This document shows positions 33,533 through 45,400 of a stretch of DNA of 64,000 nucleotides, piece after piece. The notes below the pieces were generated by a model. It had not been told where the DNA came from and did no database searches. It saw only the letters and a list, made by a program, of their open reading frames with translations. Position 1 is the stretch's first letter. Each line of letters opens with the position of its first letter. Source of the DNA: Daphnia pulex (lineage: Eukaryota > Arthropoda > Branchiopoda > Diplostraca > Daphniidae); NCBI RefSeq assembly GCF_021134715.1, contig NC_060019.1:10430001-10494000 (forward strand). Direction: 5' to 3'. A program made the position numbers and the translations under genes.

Positions 33533-33669
33533 GATTGCGAACTGGTGATACGACAAAGAAGGCAGTTGATGACAGATAGTGCACTGCATTTGCTGTTGCC
33601 GTGTTGAAGATCGGCTGATTTCTTTCGCTTTTCTCTCCTTTGATCGACTAGACAATAAATAATTTGGAT

Positions 33670-34545
33670 ATTCAAGATTGTTATACTCAGGAGCACTTGT
33701 AGAAGCTTGGAGAATACTTAGGTTCCTCTATGTAGTTAACTGGAGCAGCGTACGTGGTTATGTAATATTCGACCTTTTCGATGTAGTACTTGGGGGCTTC
33801 GATGAAGTAGTTAGATGAAGCATAGGTTGTGGTGTAGTAAACTGAAGTCTCGGTGTAGTAACTGAAGCAGAGTAATACTTGGAAGTCTCGGTGTAGTAGG
33901 TTGATGCAGCACACGCGGTGGTGTAGTACTCAGATGCCTTGGTGGTGTAGTACTTGAGAGCCACGATGTAATAAGCTGGGGCAACGAAGGTTGTGGTGTA
34001 GTACTCCAGGGCCTTAGTGAAGTAATCGCTGGGGCAGAAGTAAATGGCTTGAGGCAGAATAATTATTCTGGGCTGCGGTGTAGTAGCTTGGGCAGCATAA
34101 GTTGTGGTGTAATATTCTGTAGCCTTGGTGTGGTGTGGTATAGTAAGTTGGAACCTCGGTGTAGTAACTGAAGCAGAGTAATACTTGGGGTCGCAGTTTA
34201 GCAGGTTGGGGCAGCACACACAGTCGTACTATACTTTGGTCGTATAGTACTTTGGTTACTTGGTGGTGTAGTACTCGAGTGGGAGCCATGGTGTAGTACT
34301 CAGGCACTTTGGTGATTCAGCTCAGGGCAGCATAAGTTGTAGTGTAATATTCTGGAGGCTCGAAGGTGTGGTATTTGAGGATAACAATAAACAGCAGCAC
34401 GACAGCCATAGTTTACTAGACATTAGACAATAAATAATTTAAACATAAATATCCAATAACTGGCTTACAACAAAGAAAGAAAGAAAGAAAGTTGATTCAC
34501 AACTCCATGTAGAAAACAGAAAACTTACCTATGATTACAAACTGG
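33670..34545 (-). pseudogene. Tyr-rich repeat-protein family pseudogene R4/R3 (longest repeat domain)
   Basis: Start position (34532-34530) is ATA instead of ATG. Exon 2 begins after TCTAG near 34425 with AACTATGGCTGTCGTGCTGC and is partly deleted. About 700 bp of repeat domain follow. Overlapping frames give ATEYYTTTYAAQA, FTKALEYYTTTFVAPAYY, ASEYYTTACAASTYYTETSK and SVYYTTTYASSNYFIEAPK, so frameshifts break an originally continuous Tyr/Thr/Ala/Pro repeat. Best source for reconstructing family repeat periodicity (about 13-16 residues). Confidence 0.7.
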
Positions 34546-34800
34546 TGATACGACGAAGAATGTAGTTGATGACAAATAGTGCTGGGCAGTTGCTATCGTG
34601 TCGGAGATAATCACTTGACTGATTCTTTCGCCTTTTCTCTCCTTTTATATAACTAGACAATAAACAATTTGAACATTAATTAATAAATGGCATATTAAAA
34701 AATGAGAAAAAAGTAACAGAATATTTACTTATGATAACGAACTGATTACGCAATAAAGAATGCAGTTGGTGACAAATAGTGCGCAGCAGTTGTTGCCGTG
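34546..34800 (-). pseudogene. Tyr-rich repeat-protein family leader with lost start (R2)
   Basis: The minus-strand leader ending GTTCGTTATC is followed by ATAAGTAAATAT at about 34732, so the ATGG is mutated to ATAA while the donor survives. No exon 2 follows before the TATA-like block of the next copy (TTATATAAAAGG on the minus strand, about 34640-34650). Confidence 0.55.
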
Positions 34801-34847
34801 TCGGAGATGCTAACTCAACTGATTTCAAACGCCTTTTCTCTCCCATT

Positions 34848-34975
34848 ATATACGACTTTTTCTCACCCTGCCTTCTCAAGCCTTGCGGCTATTGTATCTG
34901 CTTGATAATGATGCAACACGTGTCATTCTCACCCAACCTCTAGTCCTCTACACCACCGCATGACAGTTTTACTTT
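34848..34975 (-). promoter_or_regulatory. Array promoter module, right arm (copy 2)
   Basis: The minus strand reads, in transcription order, GGTTGGGTGAGAATGACACG with an E-box CACGTG (34917-34922), ATCAAGCAGATACAATAGCC, GCAAGGCTTGAGAAGG, then a TATATA box (34848-34853) and GGGAGAGAAAAGGCG. The same order is found at 25384-25680 and 35337-35450. The module is intact although its gene is dead. Confidence 0.7.
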
Positions 34976-35220
34976 TACGTACCCCTTTGACCTTCAAACA
35001 AATTAATACGAAATAATACTGGTCAAATATTCTAATTAACTAAAAATTTCCCCAAAAGATCGGGGAAATCGGCAGCGCTGTTTAATGGACATAGGTATTT
35101 CACTATTGATTTGTCTAATCACGTTATTGATATGTCTATATTAAATAATATTAACTAGCATATTAACAAATAGTAAAAAGTACCATTAATACAAAAAACC
35201 ATGCAAAACATAATATTTAC

Positions 35221-35224
35221 CCAT
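35221..35224 (-). pseudogene. Tyr-rich repeat-protein family exon 1 (R1), no downstream exon
   Basis: ATG-G is followed by a perfect GTAAATATTA donor on the minus strand, with a full leader and TATA box upstream. Downstream, no signal exon is found before the promoter of the next copy. This outermost right copy has therefore kept its promoter, leader and exon 1 only. In principle it could still be transcribed and spliced to a downstream exon 2. Confidence 0.5.
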
Positions 35225-35336
35225 GATAGCGAATTGGTTATACGATGAGATGGATGCAGTTGGTGACAGACAGTGGGCTACGGTTGTTGCCGTGTCGGAG
35301 GTGCTCACTCGACTAATTTCTTTCGCCTTTTCTCTC

Positions 35337-35720
35337 TCCTTATATACGATTTTTTTCTCATCCTGATCCACATCTTAAGCCTTGCGTACCTATTTGATAA
35401 TGATGAAACACGTGTCGTCCTCACCCAACCTCTCCGCCGTTCATGTAATGATCTCCGTGACCTTCGAGCGAGAAGAAAATGCAAACCGGCCTTTCCTTCT
35501 TTAGGTTGACGTTGGTGGGGATGGGTCTACAACAACCAATATCAAAATGAATACCAAATGGCTGAGCCTTACGGCTATTGTACCTGCTTGATATGATGCA
35601 ACACGTCCCTTTCTCACCCAACCTCCGCATTGACAGTTTTACACGTAATGTTCCCCGTGACCTTCAAGAGTGAAGGGCATGCAAACTGGCCGGCCCGTCT
35701 GCAGGTTGAACTCTAGAATG
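35337..35720 (-). promoter_or_regulatory. Array promoter module, right arm (copy 1, with duplicated upstream block)
   Basis: On the minus strand TATATAAGGAGAGAG (TATA at 35341-35346) lies about 115 nt before the R1 ATG. Upstream are an E-box CACGTG (35409-35414), the GGTTGGGTGAG block (near 35422-35435) and a second diverged copy of the module with CAAGCAGGTACAATA and GCCGTAAGGCTC (35565-35640). GTAGACCCATCCCC-type sequence (35515-35535) matches 25448-25462 in the left arm. Confidence 0.7.
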
Positions 35721-35769
35721 GTAATTGAAAAAAAGGAAGAAAAGGCTTTACAGTGAAAAGAATAGAAAA

Positions 35770-36140
35770 TTTTCAACACTTGTTTTACAACCAAGTGTAG
35801 TTGAAGCAAGATGAAAATGTAATGAAATATCCAATATGGAATATATTGAATTAGACTAATACAACAACTTAATTTGGAAAACGAATATAAAAAATAGTTA
35901 CCATTCCAATAAAGTGTGTAGTACGAGACGACATTTCAGCATACGGACAGCGCTTTTAGGACACATGGTCAGACGACACACTGGGAGTAGGATGGAATGT
36001 AGGACAATAGTTGGACCGAAATGTAGGCAAATAACCTTTAGATCCACACACAAATACAAGAATATATCTAATTCAAAAAATGTTGATGTTCGCTGTAATA
36101 CGCCGTACAGCGTCTTGAAAAAGAATGAGGTGATCAACTA
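35770..36140 (-). repeat. Dispersed repeat copy C, inverted (right outer arm)
   Basis: Reverse complement of the repeat at 22060-22600 and 24780-25180. Shared blocks include AATATATTGAATTAGACTAA, GTACGAGACGACATTTCAGC, TAGATCCACACACAAATAC and AATGAGGTGAT. With copy B it brackets the array symmetrically. Confidence 0.78.
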
Positions 36141-39100
36141 ACTTTCGTCACTCAGTTTCTCTCACGATCAGACACTCCTTCACCTGGTGGACACAATAGT
36201 ACACACCTAGTGACAAGCGACACATTTCTTAGCATAAACGAACGACTGAAAGCTGAACGGTCACAAACCGGATCCGGGATCCTAGTAAATGCCAAAGTTT
36301 GTTTTACATTCTTCATTCAATCATCCTGATGTTTAGTAGCTGATGTTGTGGTTAGTATAACAATATTCAGGATTGTTGTAAAAACTGGGAATATCCAAGA
36401 TCCGCGAACGGCGAACCTGATAAGACAACAGACACAATAATAACCATAATAACAAGGAATAGTTTATAATACACAATCATTCCCAAATTACAGACTTAAA
36501 ATCAAACCGTGGTTAAATTTCTAACGTAAAACTCAACTGAAACAAAAAAAAACAATCAAAGAAATTCAAACAGAAGAAAAACTTAACATACCTATTTTTA
36601 CTGTAAAGTGTTTCTGCATGGGTTGAGGAGGAAGGACAGCATCAGCAGCTTTAAAGAAACCTTTCACCATCTCCTCTCATTCTCAGTTCATGTAAGGTAG
36701 GTGGTGCAGTGGTGCTGTCACTAAATAGTTCACTCCATTTAATACTTTTTCTGTATTGCTGGATTCTTCACAAGCAGAAGCATGGCCGAAGTAACTTCAA
36801 CAGTTACACTTTACATGAAAAACTTGGTAGTGTTGTGTTAAGAGAAAGCGGTGGTTTTATTTGGACCTAATAATAACACACAGAACAAAATCGTCTAGTA
36901 GCACTCATTTTGTTCTAGCAAGGTGATAGAAAAATCCAATGCAGGTGATCAAACAATCTATGGCTCTCTTCTCTCGCCAATGGGAATGTGATCTGGGCAC
37001 AGGCACAAGGGCTGTTTCAAACATTTCCTTGATTTAACTTAGCACTTTGTTTCAACCACGTAAAAGGGGATAACGGGACGTGAGTAGCACAGATGAGGCA
37101 ATCGAGAAACAGAGTCAACGTTTGCCTATCTATTTGACAAACTCACTATGTTACAGATAAACAATTCAATGATTGAAACTTTGAAACACTATGCTGGTGG
37201 CAGCATCACCATCACCAAGCAACCATTCCTAACAACTGCAAGACTTCAGAGTTGTGCAGACGAACTTCCGTGAGAACTGTGAAGTGGTGTTGCCATTTTT
37301 CTCACTTTCTTAATGACTGAGTATGGCGGGTTTTTACTGTTTAGCTTTTCGAAAATTTAAACTTTACACTGGAACAGCACTCTAATTTAGTAAATTTTCC
37401 CCCTTTTATTTTTTTGTTCAATGGCAGCATGCCGTAAAACAGTTCTACAAAACAAAACGATCTCACCTTCTGATCTACTATGCGGCCTGTTTCTGTAAAG
37501 GATTTACATCATAAAGATCGTGACCCATTAAGCATCATGCATTAAGACTCGGTGTCTCGGCTAATTGATTAGTCTCACGTTTCAACTGAGGACCAGAGAC
37601 GTTTTCTCCTTTAACAACTCCAGATAATTGTTCTTACCTTAAATGTGTGACCACGAAGTTGCCATTATCTCGTCTAATCAAAAGGCTATATTTAAAAAAC
37701 GTGTAAAATATCTGTTACATTTACGAAGTTCTCCCTACCATTATGAGAGGACAGTGGCACAGTAGCATTGTAGCGGATGGTGAGTGGGGCAGCTTCATCT
37801 GGAATCCTTGTCAGGAAAAATGTTACTGTTTTATAAATCTAATATTCAGAATAGCTTAAGAACTGTATATATTTGTATTAAACTGTCTGTGATCTACACC
37901 AACCGATTCAGTTTGGGAAGAGCAGAAAGGGATGAAGATGTCGAACTATCAATGAGCGCAGTGCAAAGAAAAACGAACCATCTCGTATCATTTTTTTTGG
38001 GTGGTAAAATAAAAACATAACTTTTCCCAGTTACACGCAAATACCAATTCTAGCACTCGAATTTTAAACTCAAGAAGCACACTGACGGATAAAAACTAGG
38101 CAAGGGCCACAGTCACACAACAAATGAAAAATTCAAATCTAAACAAAATTTTGAATGGGAAAAAAATCATAGCAACAAGGCCGCTGACAATAGCGAACAA
38201 TAAATTATACGCCAGTCCGAAACAAAAATCTGGCAATTAACACATTCAACGATTCAAGTTTTCTATCGATCTGCAGATTGTCCGTTAAAAGTATTGCAGC
38301 CCAAATCAGTAAAGTAACACGGGATTTAGAAAGCAAAGCAAAATTTCAAAAAAGTTGCCGGACTTTTATCCCTAACCCGAGGTGCGCTTGGGTGGCAGAA
38401 ACGATCCTGGGAGATTGGAACAGCGACACTGATCAAGCAGCCACGCTCAAAGATGACATTCGCACATTTCAGTTACACAAATGTACACATTGAATGAGCC
38501 GTTTAACCTTCTTTTTTGTTTGTCTGTTTAGAAGTAATAAAATATGAGGCCTTAGAAAAAAGGTGATGATAAAAAGAGTAGTGAAGAAAAATGCCAAGAA
38601 GTGAAATATAGAAAGAGACAAAACCCTGACTTGCAGTAATGTGCTAACCACGTAATCTCAAAATTTTGGAAGGTTTCTGATATATATCGTTAGATTGGAA
38701 TGTTTCTTGTTGACGTACAGGCGGAGGGATGCGTAAAATCGCAATGACGATATTACCATTGAATTCTCTTATATAACTGTGGACGTGCTTATAGCAGCTT
38801 GTCGTTTTCTAGCAGCTTATGAGCCAAACGGACCTCTATGGGGAATACAAAGACGTAATAAAGTGCGAGACGAAACGATTATGAGCACAATCGGACAGAA
38901 AAAAAAACTCTTTGAGCAAACGATGATAAGGGGGGAAATGGGAGAGACAAATGGCTAGACAATTAATAATAAAAGCAATACATATTGTTAAAAAGACACA
39001 TTATTGCAAAACAAAAAAGGAAATAGAGCCAATTAGAATGCTGACCCCATTCCTCCATTTCGTTATGGCTCGCTCTATATGTACACATTCTTTAATTATC

Positions 39101-39873
39101 GTTGAATGTTTTTCTCCATCAACATCCTTAACTTCTTGTGCAAATTGTGTGGAGGGAAAAACTGTTGTCTTTTCTGTCTAAATATCTGAAACTCTTTTTG
39201 TTTTATTCGTTTTCAGTGCAAAGGCTTTTTTTCTAATTGAAGCCCAAAAAATATTTGGTCATCAAGATGAGTGGAGGTTGGAGGAAGTTTGAGGGGTATA
39301 AAAACATAAATTCTATTTAATTGGAGCTATCGACATCGAAACTGCTTTGGAAGGAGTTGAGGAGTTGTTGACGTCAACGCTGGCTTTGGACATATCTCGG
39401 CTTTTTTCTTCGTCCTTTTTTTCACGTCTTCTTTTTTTCTTGAAAAATCAGACAATTCGGATAAAAATGCTGGGCACAACCATACTTCACATTCACAAAA
39501 CACTCACACGTGAATATAAGAGACATGTAGAAAAGTCAAGATGGTGACATGGAGGGCAAAAACATCCATCAGAGGGATATTTTCTTCCAATACAGGTAAA
39601 TCCAAGACTTATTATTATTTAGAGACATAACTATTTTTGTGTTTCTTTTTAAAAAATTTGTTCGTGATGCATAGAGTGAGCCAAATATCAGACTCTTGGT
39701 AGATAAGAGAAAATAAATTGGGAAAAGGGTAATAGATAAAAGATTTTGAAAAAAAAATTTGCCTTAAGCCTTTTCTCTCTAATAACCAAAGGATTGGCAA
39801 ACGGCAAAAACAAAATGTCGCCCTTTTGCACACGATCCATTTTCTATTTTTCCCCTTTTAGTCTTTTTTTTTT
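36141..39873. other. Intergenic region beyond the array, no gene
   Basis: About 3.7 kb. One frame at 38278-38493 (from a TTG, 71 codons) has protein-like composition (AWVAETILGDWNSDTDQAAT) but no splice context or family. The rest is AT-rich with no support. The last few hundred bases include the 3' UTR of the acyl-CoA reductase on the minus strand. Confidence 0.45.
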
Positions 39874-41914
39874 TTACTTGGCGATTCCAATTCCGGCGCC
39901 GGCAGACATCCGCCGCATCATCGAAACGAGCATGGTGAAGGCCAGGTTCCAAACACGACGGGCCGTCTCTGAACGTGAAACGACGGCCCTCCAGAAGAGC
40001 AGCAATATGGCAACGCGTGATATTTGCTGAATCCAATACATCCTATTCAAAACAAAATGGATTAGCAAGTGTATATTTTATGATTCGTTATTAATGTTGT
40101 ACTAACCGTGTCATGTGCCTCCTAGCAGCCGGCAAGGTGCTGGGGTCGTCTTTAAGGATGAAACGGCGAGTGCCAAGGGCATAAGTTTCAATGTAGGAAG
40201 GCCAATCGATGGTGCGAACGTCAAAGTAAAAGACGCGTCGGTCCTCGGGTGACATCTTCTCCAGCAATTGGATGGGGTTCTCACTGATGAATCGCCATTC
40301 GTGAGTTGTAAAATAGTTGAGGCACGACATGGCGCGATGGGCTTTATCGTAAAGGCGAACCTAACAACAACAACAACAACACCGGCAACGTGAATGAAAT
40401 TATTTTCTCACGACTTTCTCCGGTTGATCTTACCAGCATGGCGGGATTACCACTCATCCGAGCCAGAAAATCGAGGAAGTAGGCGGGCAAGTAATGATAC
40501 AACACGACATCAATCTTGTGCAGGGTGAGGTTACTTTTGAAGCTACCGCTGGGGTACCAAAGCACGTCACTCATGGGGTACTTGAGCAGAGCTACTCGCC
40601 CTTGACGTTCAATTTCTCCCCAGGTCAGTGGGTTGTGGTAGCCGGAGGCGCAATTGTATACTATTATGTTGTTGGGTCTGTAAAGGAAAAAGTAGAATCA
40701 TGAATCGTGACTTTGAACATGTCTGTGAGCAATGATTGAATAATTACTTGTGTGTGGCAGTGTGCCAAGCAACAGCAATCATCAAATTGATGGGGAATTC
40801 GACGGGAATGACATCGGCAACCATCGTTGTATGGCACCACAGCGTCCTAAGTAGACCTTTACCAGCTCCGGCGATCAAACCTGGATTCATTTGTATTAAA
40901 TTAGTTAATTGTCCAGTGGAAAAAAAAAAAATGCCAGACTAGATAATAAATTACCTGTTGGTCCGTTGAGATTGTCAACCCAGCCGGGAATCGGTTCTTT
41001 CATGGCGGCTGTTACAATAGTCGGTCGAACGATGGCCAGTGGAATACCACCGCATTCTTCCATTAGAAGGTGCTCGGCCAGCGCTTTTGTGTACGTGTAA
41101 GTATTGGGGCGTTTGCCAATCAATCTGAATTGATATTTCAAAATTAGTTTACATTCTCAGCAAACTTGAGATAATAATAAATTTACTTTTTAGTGATGCC
41201 CTTCAGTAATTCTTCATCCATCCAATCGACACATTCCATTAACTTGTGTGGATCGGCCGGTGGCGGGTAAATCATTTCAGCGATTTCATCTTTATCGCAA
41301 TTGGCGTAGGCTGTCGAAACGTGGACGAGAGCCTGAAATCGACATATAAAATGAGCAAATCTAATCAAAGAAAAGGCTTAAATTGATTGGGCTTACGTCA
41401 AGGCGTTCCAGTTTGCGGACAAGCTCGATAAGTCGCATTGTTCCTTTCAGATTCATCTCGACGGCGCTTTTAAGCGCTTCGTCAAATTTGACGGTGGCCG
41501 CCGAGTGGAAGACAATGGAGACATTGTCGCTTAACATTTTAATATCCGTGGCAGAGACGCCCAAACTTGGCAACGACATATCACCGGCGATGGGCACTAA
41601 TTTGTTCATCAGCTCCGGTGAGTCCCGTCGAAGATTGTCAAATACCTTCATTCATAAAATTGTAATTGAATTATTCAGTTCGTTGATATGTAAGTGTTGG
41701 GGAAATAATAACAACTCACCTTGGTGCTGATGAGTTCTTCCAAACGTGTGCGGATGTCATTGCCCGCTTTGGGCCTCATCAAAAGGTAGAGTGTTTTGAC
41801 GCCTGGGCAGCATCGTAGAAGTTTCTCTACGAGGACTTTGCCCATAAATCCCGTGGCGCCGGTAATGAATACGGAACGATCACGATAAAATCCAACAATA
41901 TCCGAAGTGGCCAT
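39874..41914 (-). CDS. Fatty acyl-CoA reductase (alcohol-forming)
   Basis: Eight minus-strand exons: 41914-41720, 41645-41397, 41332-41187, 41124-40955, 40880-40748, 40677-40434, 40360-40107, 40042-39874. All junctions keep frame; 519 residues, normal for the family. The N-terminal NAD(P)H-binding Rossmann domain has [19 protein letters not shown] (GATGFMG at 19-25). Next come [20 protein letters not shown] and [10 protein letters not shown], then the catalytic YTYTK (Tyr206, Lys210). The [20 protein letters not shown] and [12 protein letters not shown] segments are typical of arthropod enzymes. The FAR_C domain starts around residue 380 ([20 protein letters not shown]), and a hydrophobic C-terminal segment ([15 protein letters not shown]) probably anchors the protein to ER or peroxisome membrane. 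Reaction: fatty acyl-CoA plus 2 NADPH gives a fatty alcohol plus CoA, used for waxes, ether lipids or cuticular hydrocarbons. Arthropods have many paralogues, so I give no specific symbol. Confidence 0.95.
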
Positions 41915-42412
41915 TTTTGCAAATGTGTGTGTGTTTTTGTTTTCTTTAATTCAAGAAAAATGAAAAGTTCACAATCTTGGCTACCCCCCCTTTTTTCTGA
42001 TTTGCTGGATCCCACAATCACGATTTTTCACAGTCGGAGAAGAAGAAAAAGAGTCGGGAGCGTGAGCGACAGGCTATTCAGCGAAACAGTCCAATTCAAA
42101 ACCTGCGGCAACAACAAAAACAGACATTAGAAAATGATGAAACAAGAACCAAATAACACAGCAGAGAACACAGATTCGGGTTTCTCGACCGCAGGACCCG
42201 TCATTTCCGCCCAGCATGTTTGACTTTGTAGGTTGATGTTACAGTCAAACGAGTATTAATCTCACAAACAGGTCGAGGTCACCTGTGGGGGGGGGGGGGG
42301 GGAGAAACGAGGCATCCAATCAAGCTTCTAGCGTGTAGATCATCGCCCGATAGTGTTGGAATGTGGAAAAAAGAAATAGAGAAGAGAAATTTCAATCAGG
42401 CGCAGGTAGGAG
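41915..42412. promoter_or_regulatory. Possible bidirectional promoter with a 16-G homopolymer
   Basis: About 500 bp separate the reductase start (41914, minus) from the candidate first coding exon of the long phosphatase isoform (42413, plus). The region contains a run of 16 G at 42287-42302 and no TATA box near either start. Bidirectional promoter function is inference from head-to-head spacing and depends on the upstream exon being real. Confidence 0.35.
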
Positions 42413-42478
42413 ATGGATCACGCCAATGACATCCTGGTGGACCGACTCGCCAGGGAACGCAACAAAAAGCGGCAATTG
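42413..42478 (+). CDS. Candidate first coding exon of a long phosphatase isoform
   Basis: ATG at 42413 opens 22 codons (MDHANDILVDRLARERNKKR then QL) ending in phase 0 at a GTAAAC donor. Composition is protein-like. The next candidate exon at 46802 begins in phase 0 and ends in phase 2, which is precisely what the phosphatase exon at 50177 needs. It could instead belong to another transcript or be a chance frame, since it also reads on without a stop to a 46-residue frame. Confidence 0.4.
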
Positions 42479-45400
42479 GTAAACCGATGGAGAAATACAC
42501 GGACTGGCGCACCGACCAAAAAAAGGGTCCACGATCGTCAGGTGGCCCACTGACCTCTTATGTGCGTCTAACAGCAGGTAAGAGGAGGAGGGAGCAGACG
42601 ATTTCACCAGCAACCGCATCACGCCTCAGGTGGAGCAGCGGCACCGATGGCGACAAGCCAAAAGAGAAGAGCTGCTTTTCCAACATTTTCTTCTTGTTTT
42701 TACGATGATTCCCCCCACTCAAAATCGGAGGAAATGCATTCGGAATTCCATATTTTCTCCTCTGTACCGAAAGCATGGAGAAAGTTGGCATACTGTAATG
42801 TTTCCATTTACGAATGGCACGCGTGAACTTGTAATAATCGGCTTACAATAGAAACACTTTCATCAACTTGAAATTTTTTCAAGTGGAAAATGAAATTGCA
42901 AAACGTGATCACGCCGAAGCATAAGGGAAGACCCGCTTTGCTGGGTATTCAATTTTCAAGCGTGCAACTTTATTTGGCCGATGGTGGAAAACGTGAACGG
43001 GTGTCGTTCAGTAATTTCTTTCGTCTATTTTTGCTTGAAACAAAACAATCATTTGAATAACAATCGAATAAAACTCCACAAGACGTCTGATCAAGGTCAA
43101 CATCGAAATAATCTTTTCGTGTTTTTTTAACGGCCGGGGCTATTTTTTTATCGACACGAAAGGCGCTAGACACAAAGGAAACCGACCAACAACTTAAAAC
43201 TGCCAAATTGTGAACAAAGCTGCAAATACATTTTTTTCTTTTCCAAACAACAAGAAAACAAAACGAAAATTTATGGTAAAAAAATAAGCAAGAAAAAACG
43301 ATTGTAGCGCTTCCGAAAAAAGTGGGACACGAATCGGCCGCAAGCGTTAAAAAACGGGAGAAAAAAAAACAGCCGGACAGAATGATCGGTGACTGAAAAC
43401 CCACACATTTTTTTTTCAAGAAATTGCACATCACATCTGGCCGAAAAAAAGAAACAGATATCGATCAACGAAAAACTAGGTTTCTTTCCATATTGCGTCC
43501 CTGTTTCTTTTTTTGGCACGTACTACCAGGAAACGGGTTGAAATCGTCACACCTTTCTGAGTTAAACAACTGGTGGAAGAAGCGAGGAGAGAAGAACAAG
43601 AGAAAAAAGAGCTGCGTGTTGTGTGTGCCAACTTTTGCCAGCTCTACAAGTCAAACTAGTTTACGGCATTTCTCTCCGGTCGAAGAGAAAGCCCGTTCTT
43701 TTGGACCCACACACGGAGTAGCCACCAGCGGCCATTCAACAGTTACAAGAGCTTTGGTTTTCTCCAGAAAACTTACCGACTTTCACGCCAGTTTGGGCAG
43801 TTTTTTTTTTTTTCAAATTCACGCACAAATATTCAAATATTAATCAAATCCTTGAAGAGAGACTCACCTAAGACAAGGATTAAGAAACGGCCATTATTTC
43901 CATTGACGTTTTCATTTGGGTTTGCTGTCGGCTTTTTTTTAGAATCGAAAATTACGTTTACTAGAATTGTTAATGAATTCCAATCTACTCTTTTTGAGAA
44001 TGAAGCACCGCTGTAGGATCACTCGAATAAAATGAGGGAACAAGCGCTCTGCAAAGAAACGTGTGACTCCTCCAACGTCTCGGGGCCGACTGAGAAATCC
44101 CGACCAAGATTCGTTGGCAAGGCGTAGTAGTGGTCGCCAACAGGTAAAATGGGGAGGGAAAATAATAGGTACCAGAAAAGAGAGAGAGAGTCCCCTCTTG
44201 TGTTGGAACAACAACAGCAGCAGCAGCCAAGAAGGAAGGAAAGAAGAGGCGGAGTGTGGAAGAAGAAACCAACAAAAGGAGAAGAAGAAGAAAAAAACCC
44301 GACGTGAATTGACCCACTTGCGGCCAACTTGGCTCGGCCAGCTGGGCTCTTACAAACTATACTAACTAGTGTGTGTCGTCTATGATCCTATCGATTAATC
44401 CTACTACTTAATACTCCCGCGATCCGTTTTTATGCAACTCATTCACGCTCTCAATAGATTACCAAGTGTCTACTTGAAACCTCGCGATTAAACAGCTTTG
44501 GGATTATTACCAGACGGCAAAGAAGGAACCGACGTGCTACACTTACGGGCCGGCCAAGTGGCTATAGCGCCAGTAGACTGACTATATACGGAACAATCCC
44601 GTTATTTGGCTATCGCCTTAATTCCTATCGGCTCCCGACTCGTTCTCTTCCAATTCGAATACGTTACAATTATTTATTTTGTTTCAAAGGCCTCCCAAAA
44701 TTCACCAACTTTAGCGGAGGGGAATTCTTTTTTACGTATGCAAATGGCAGACCAAACAAGAGTGTAAATGGCACAAAGTTCCTTATAACTGTTGGACAAC
44801 CCCATTTTACGATTCAGATTATTTCTATTAACGTTTTTGTTTCACAGGCGGATTCAGAACGGAAAAAAGACCCATAATAAGAGCATCTAAGGGGGGAAAA
44901 AATATTGGTATCACAAACCTCAATCGACCAAGTTTAGAAAATTATTCTCAAGACCACAAAATGAAGATACCAGTTAAGTTCACACAAGTTCCATTCGGAA
45001 TAACACCCCAACCTCCCCCCCCCCCCCTAAAAATAACTGTTTTCAATAACAACAATAATACCAAAGAGTTTTGACGTATAATAGCTGGGCAATTTGGTCC
45101 CAAGAGTGCGCATTAGCACCCATTCTAGCATTGAAGTATGACTGGAACGGAGGCCATCCGGCAGAGAGACAACAAAAGGCTTATTTACAGCTAAACGTCT
45201 TGTAGTTTTTAATCGACAACAAATGTTAAAGAATGTGCCAACTTTAAAATGAAAAAAATATCGAAATCAAAAATCTTGTTTCTATTTCACGCTGTGATTT
45301 GTTAAGTTGGTCAATGGTAAAATATACACCCCCTCTCTCTCTCTCTCTCTCGTGGCGCGCTGTTTTGAATAACCACCTTCGACATCCAGCTGTGCATGTG

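Noticed and set aside
42970..44365. Several 90-154-codon frames on both strands
   Set aside because: Phe/Ser/Lys-biased, mutually overlapping, no splice signals in phase; low-complexity DNA.
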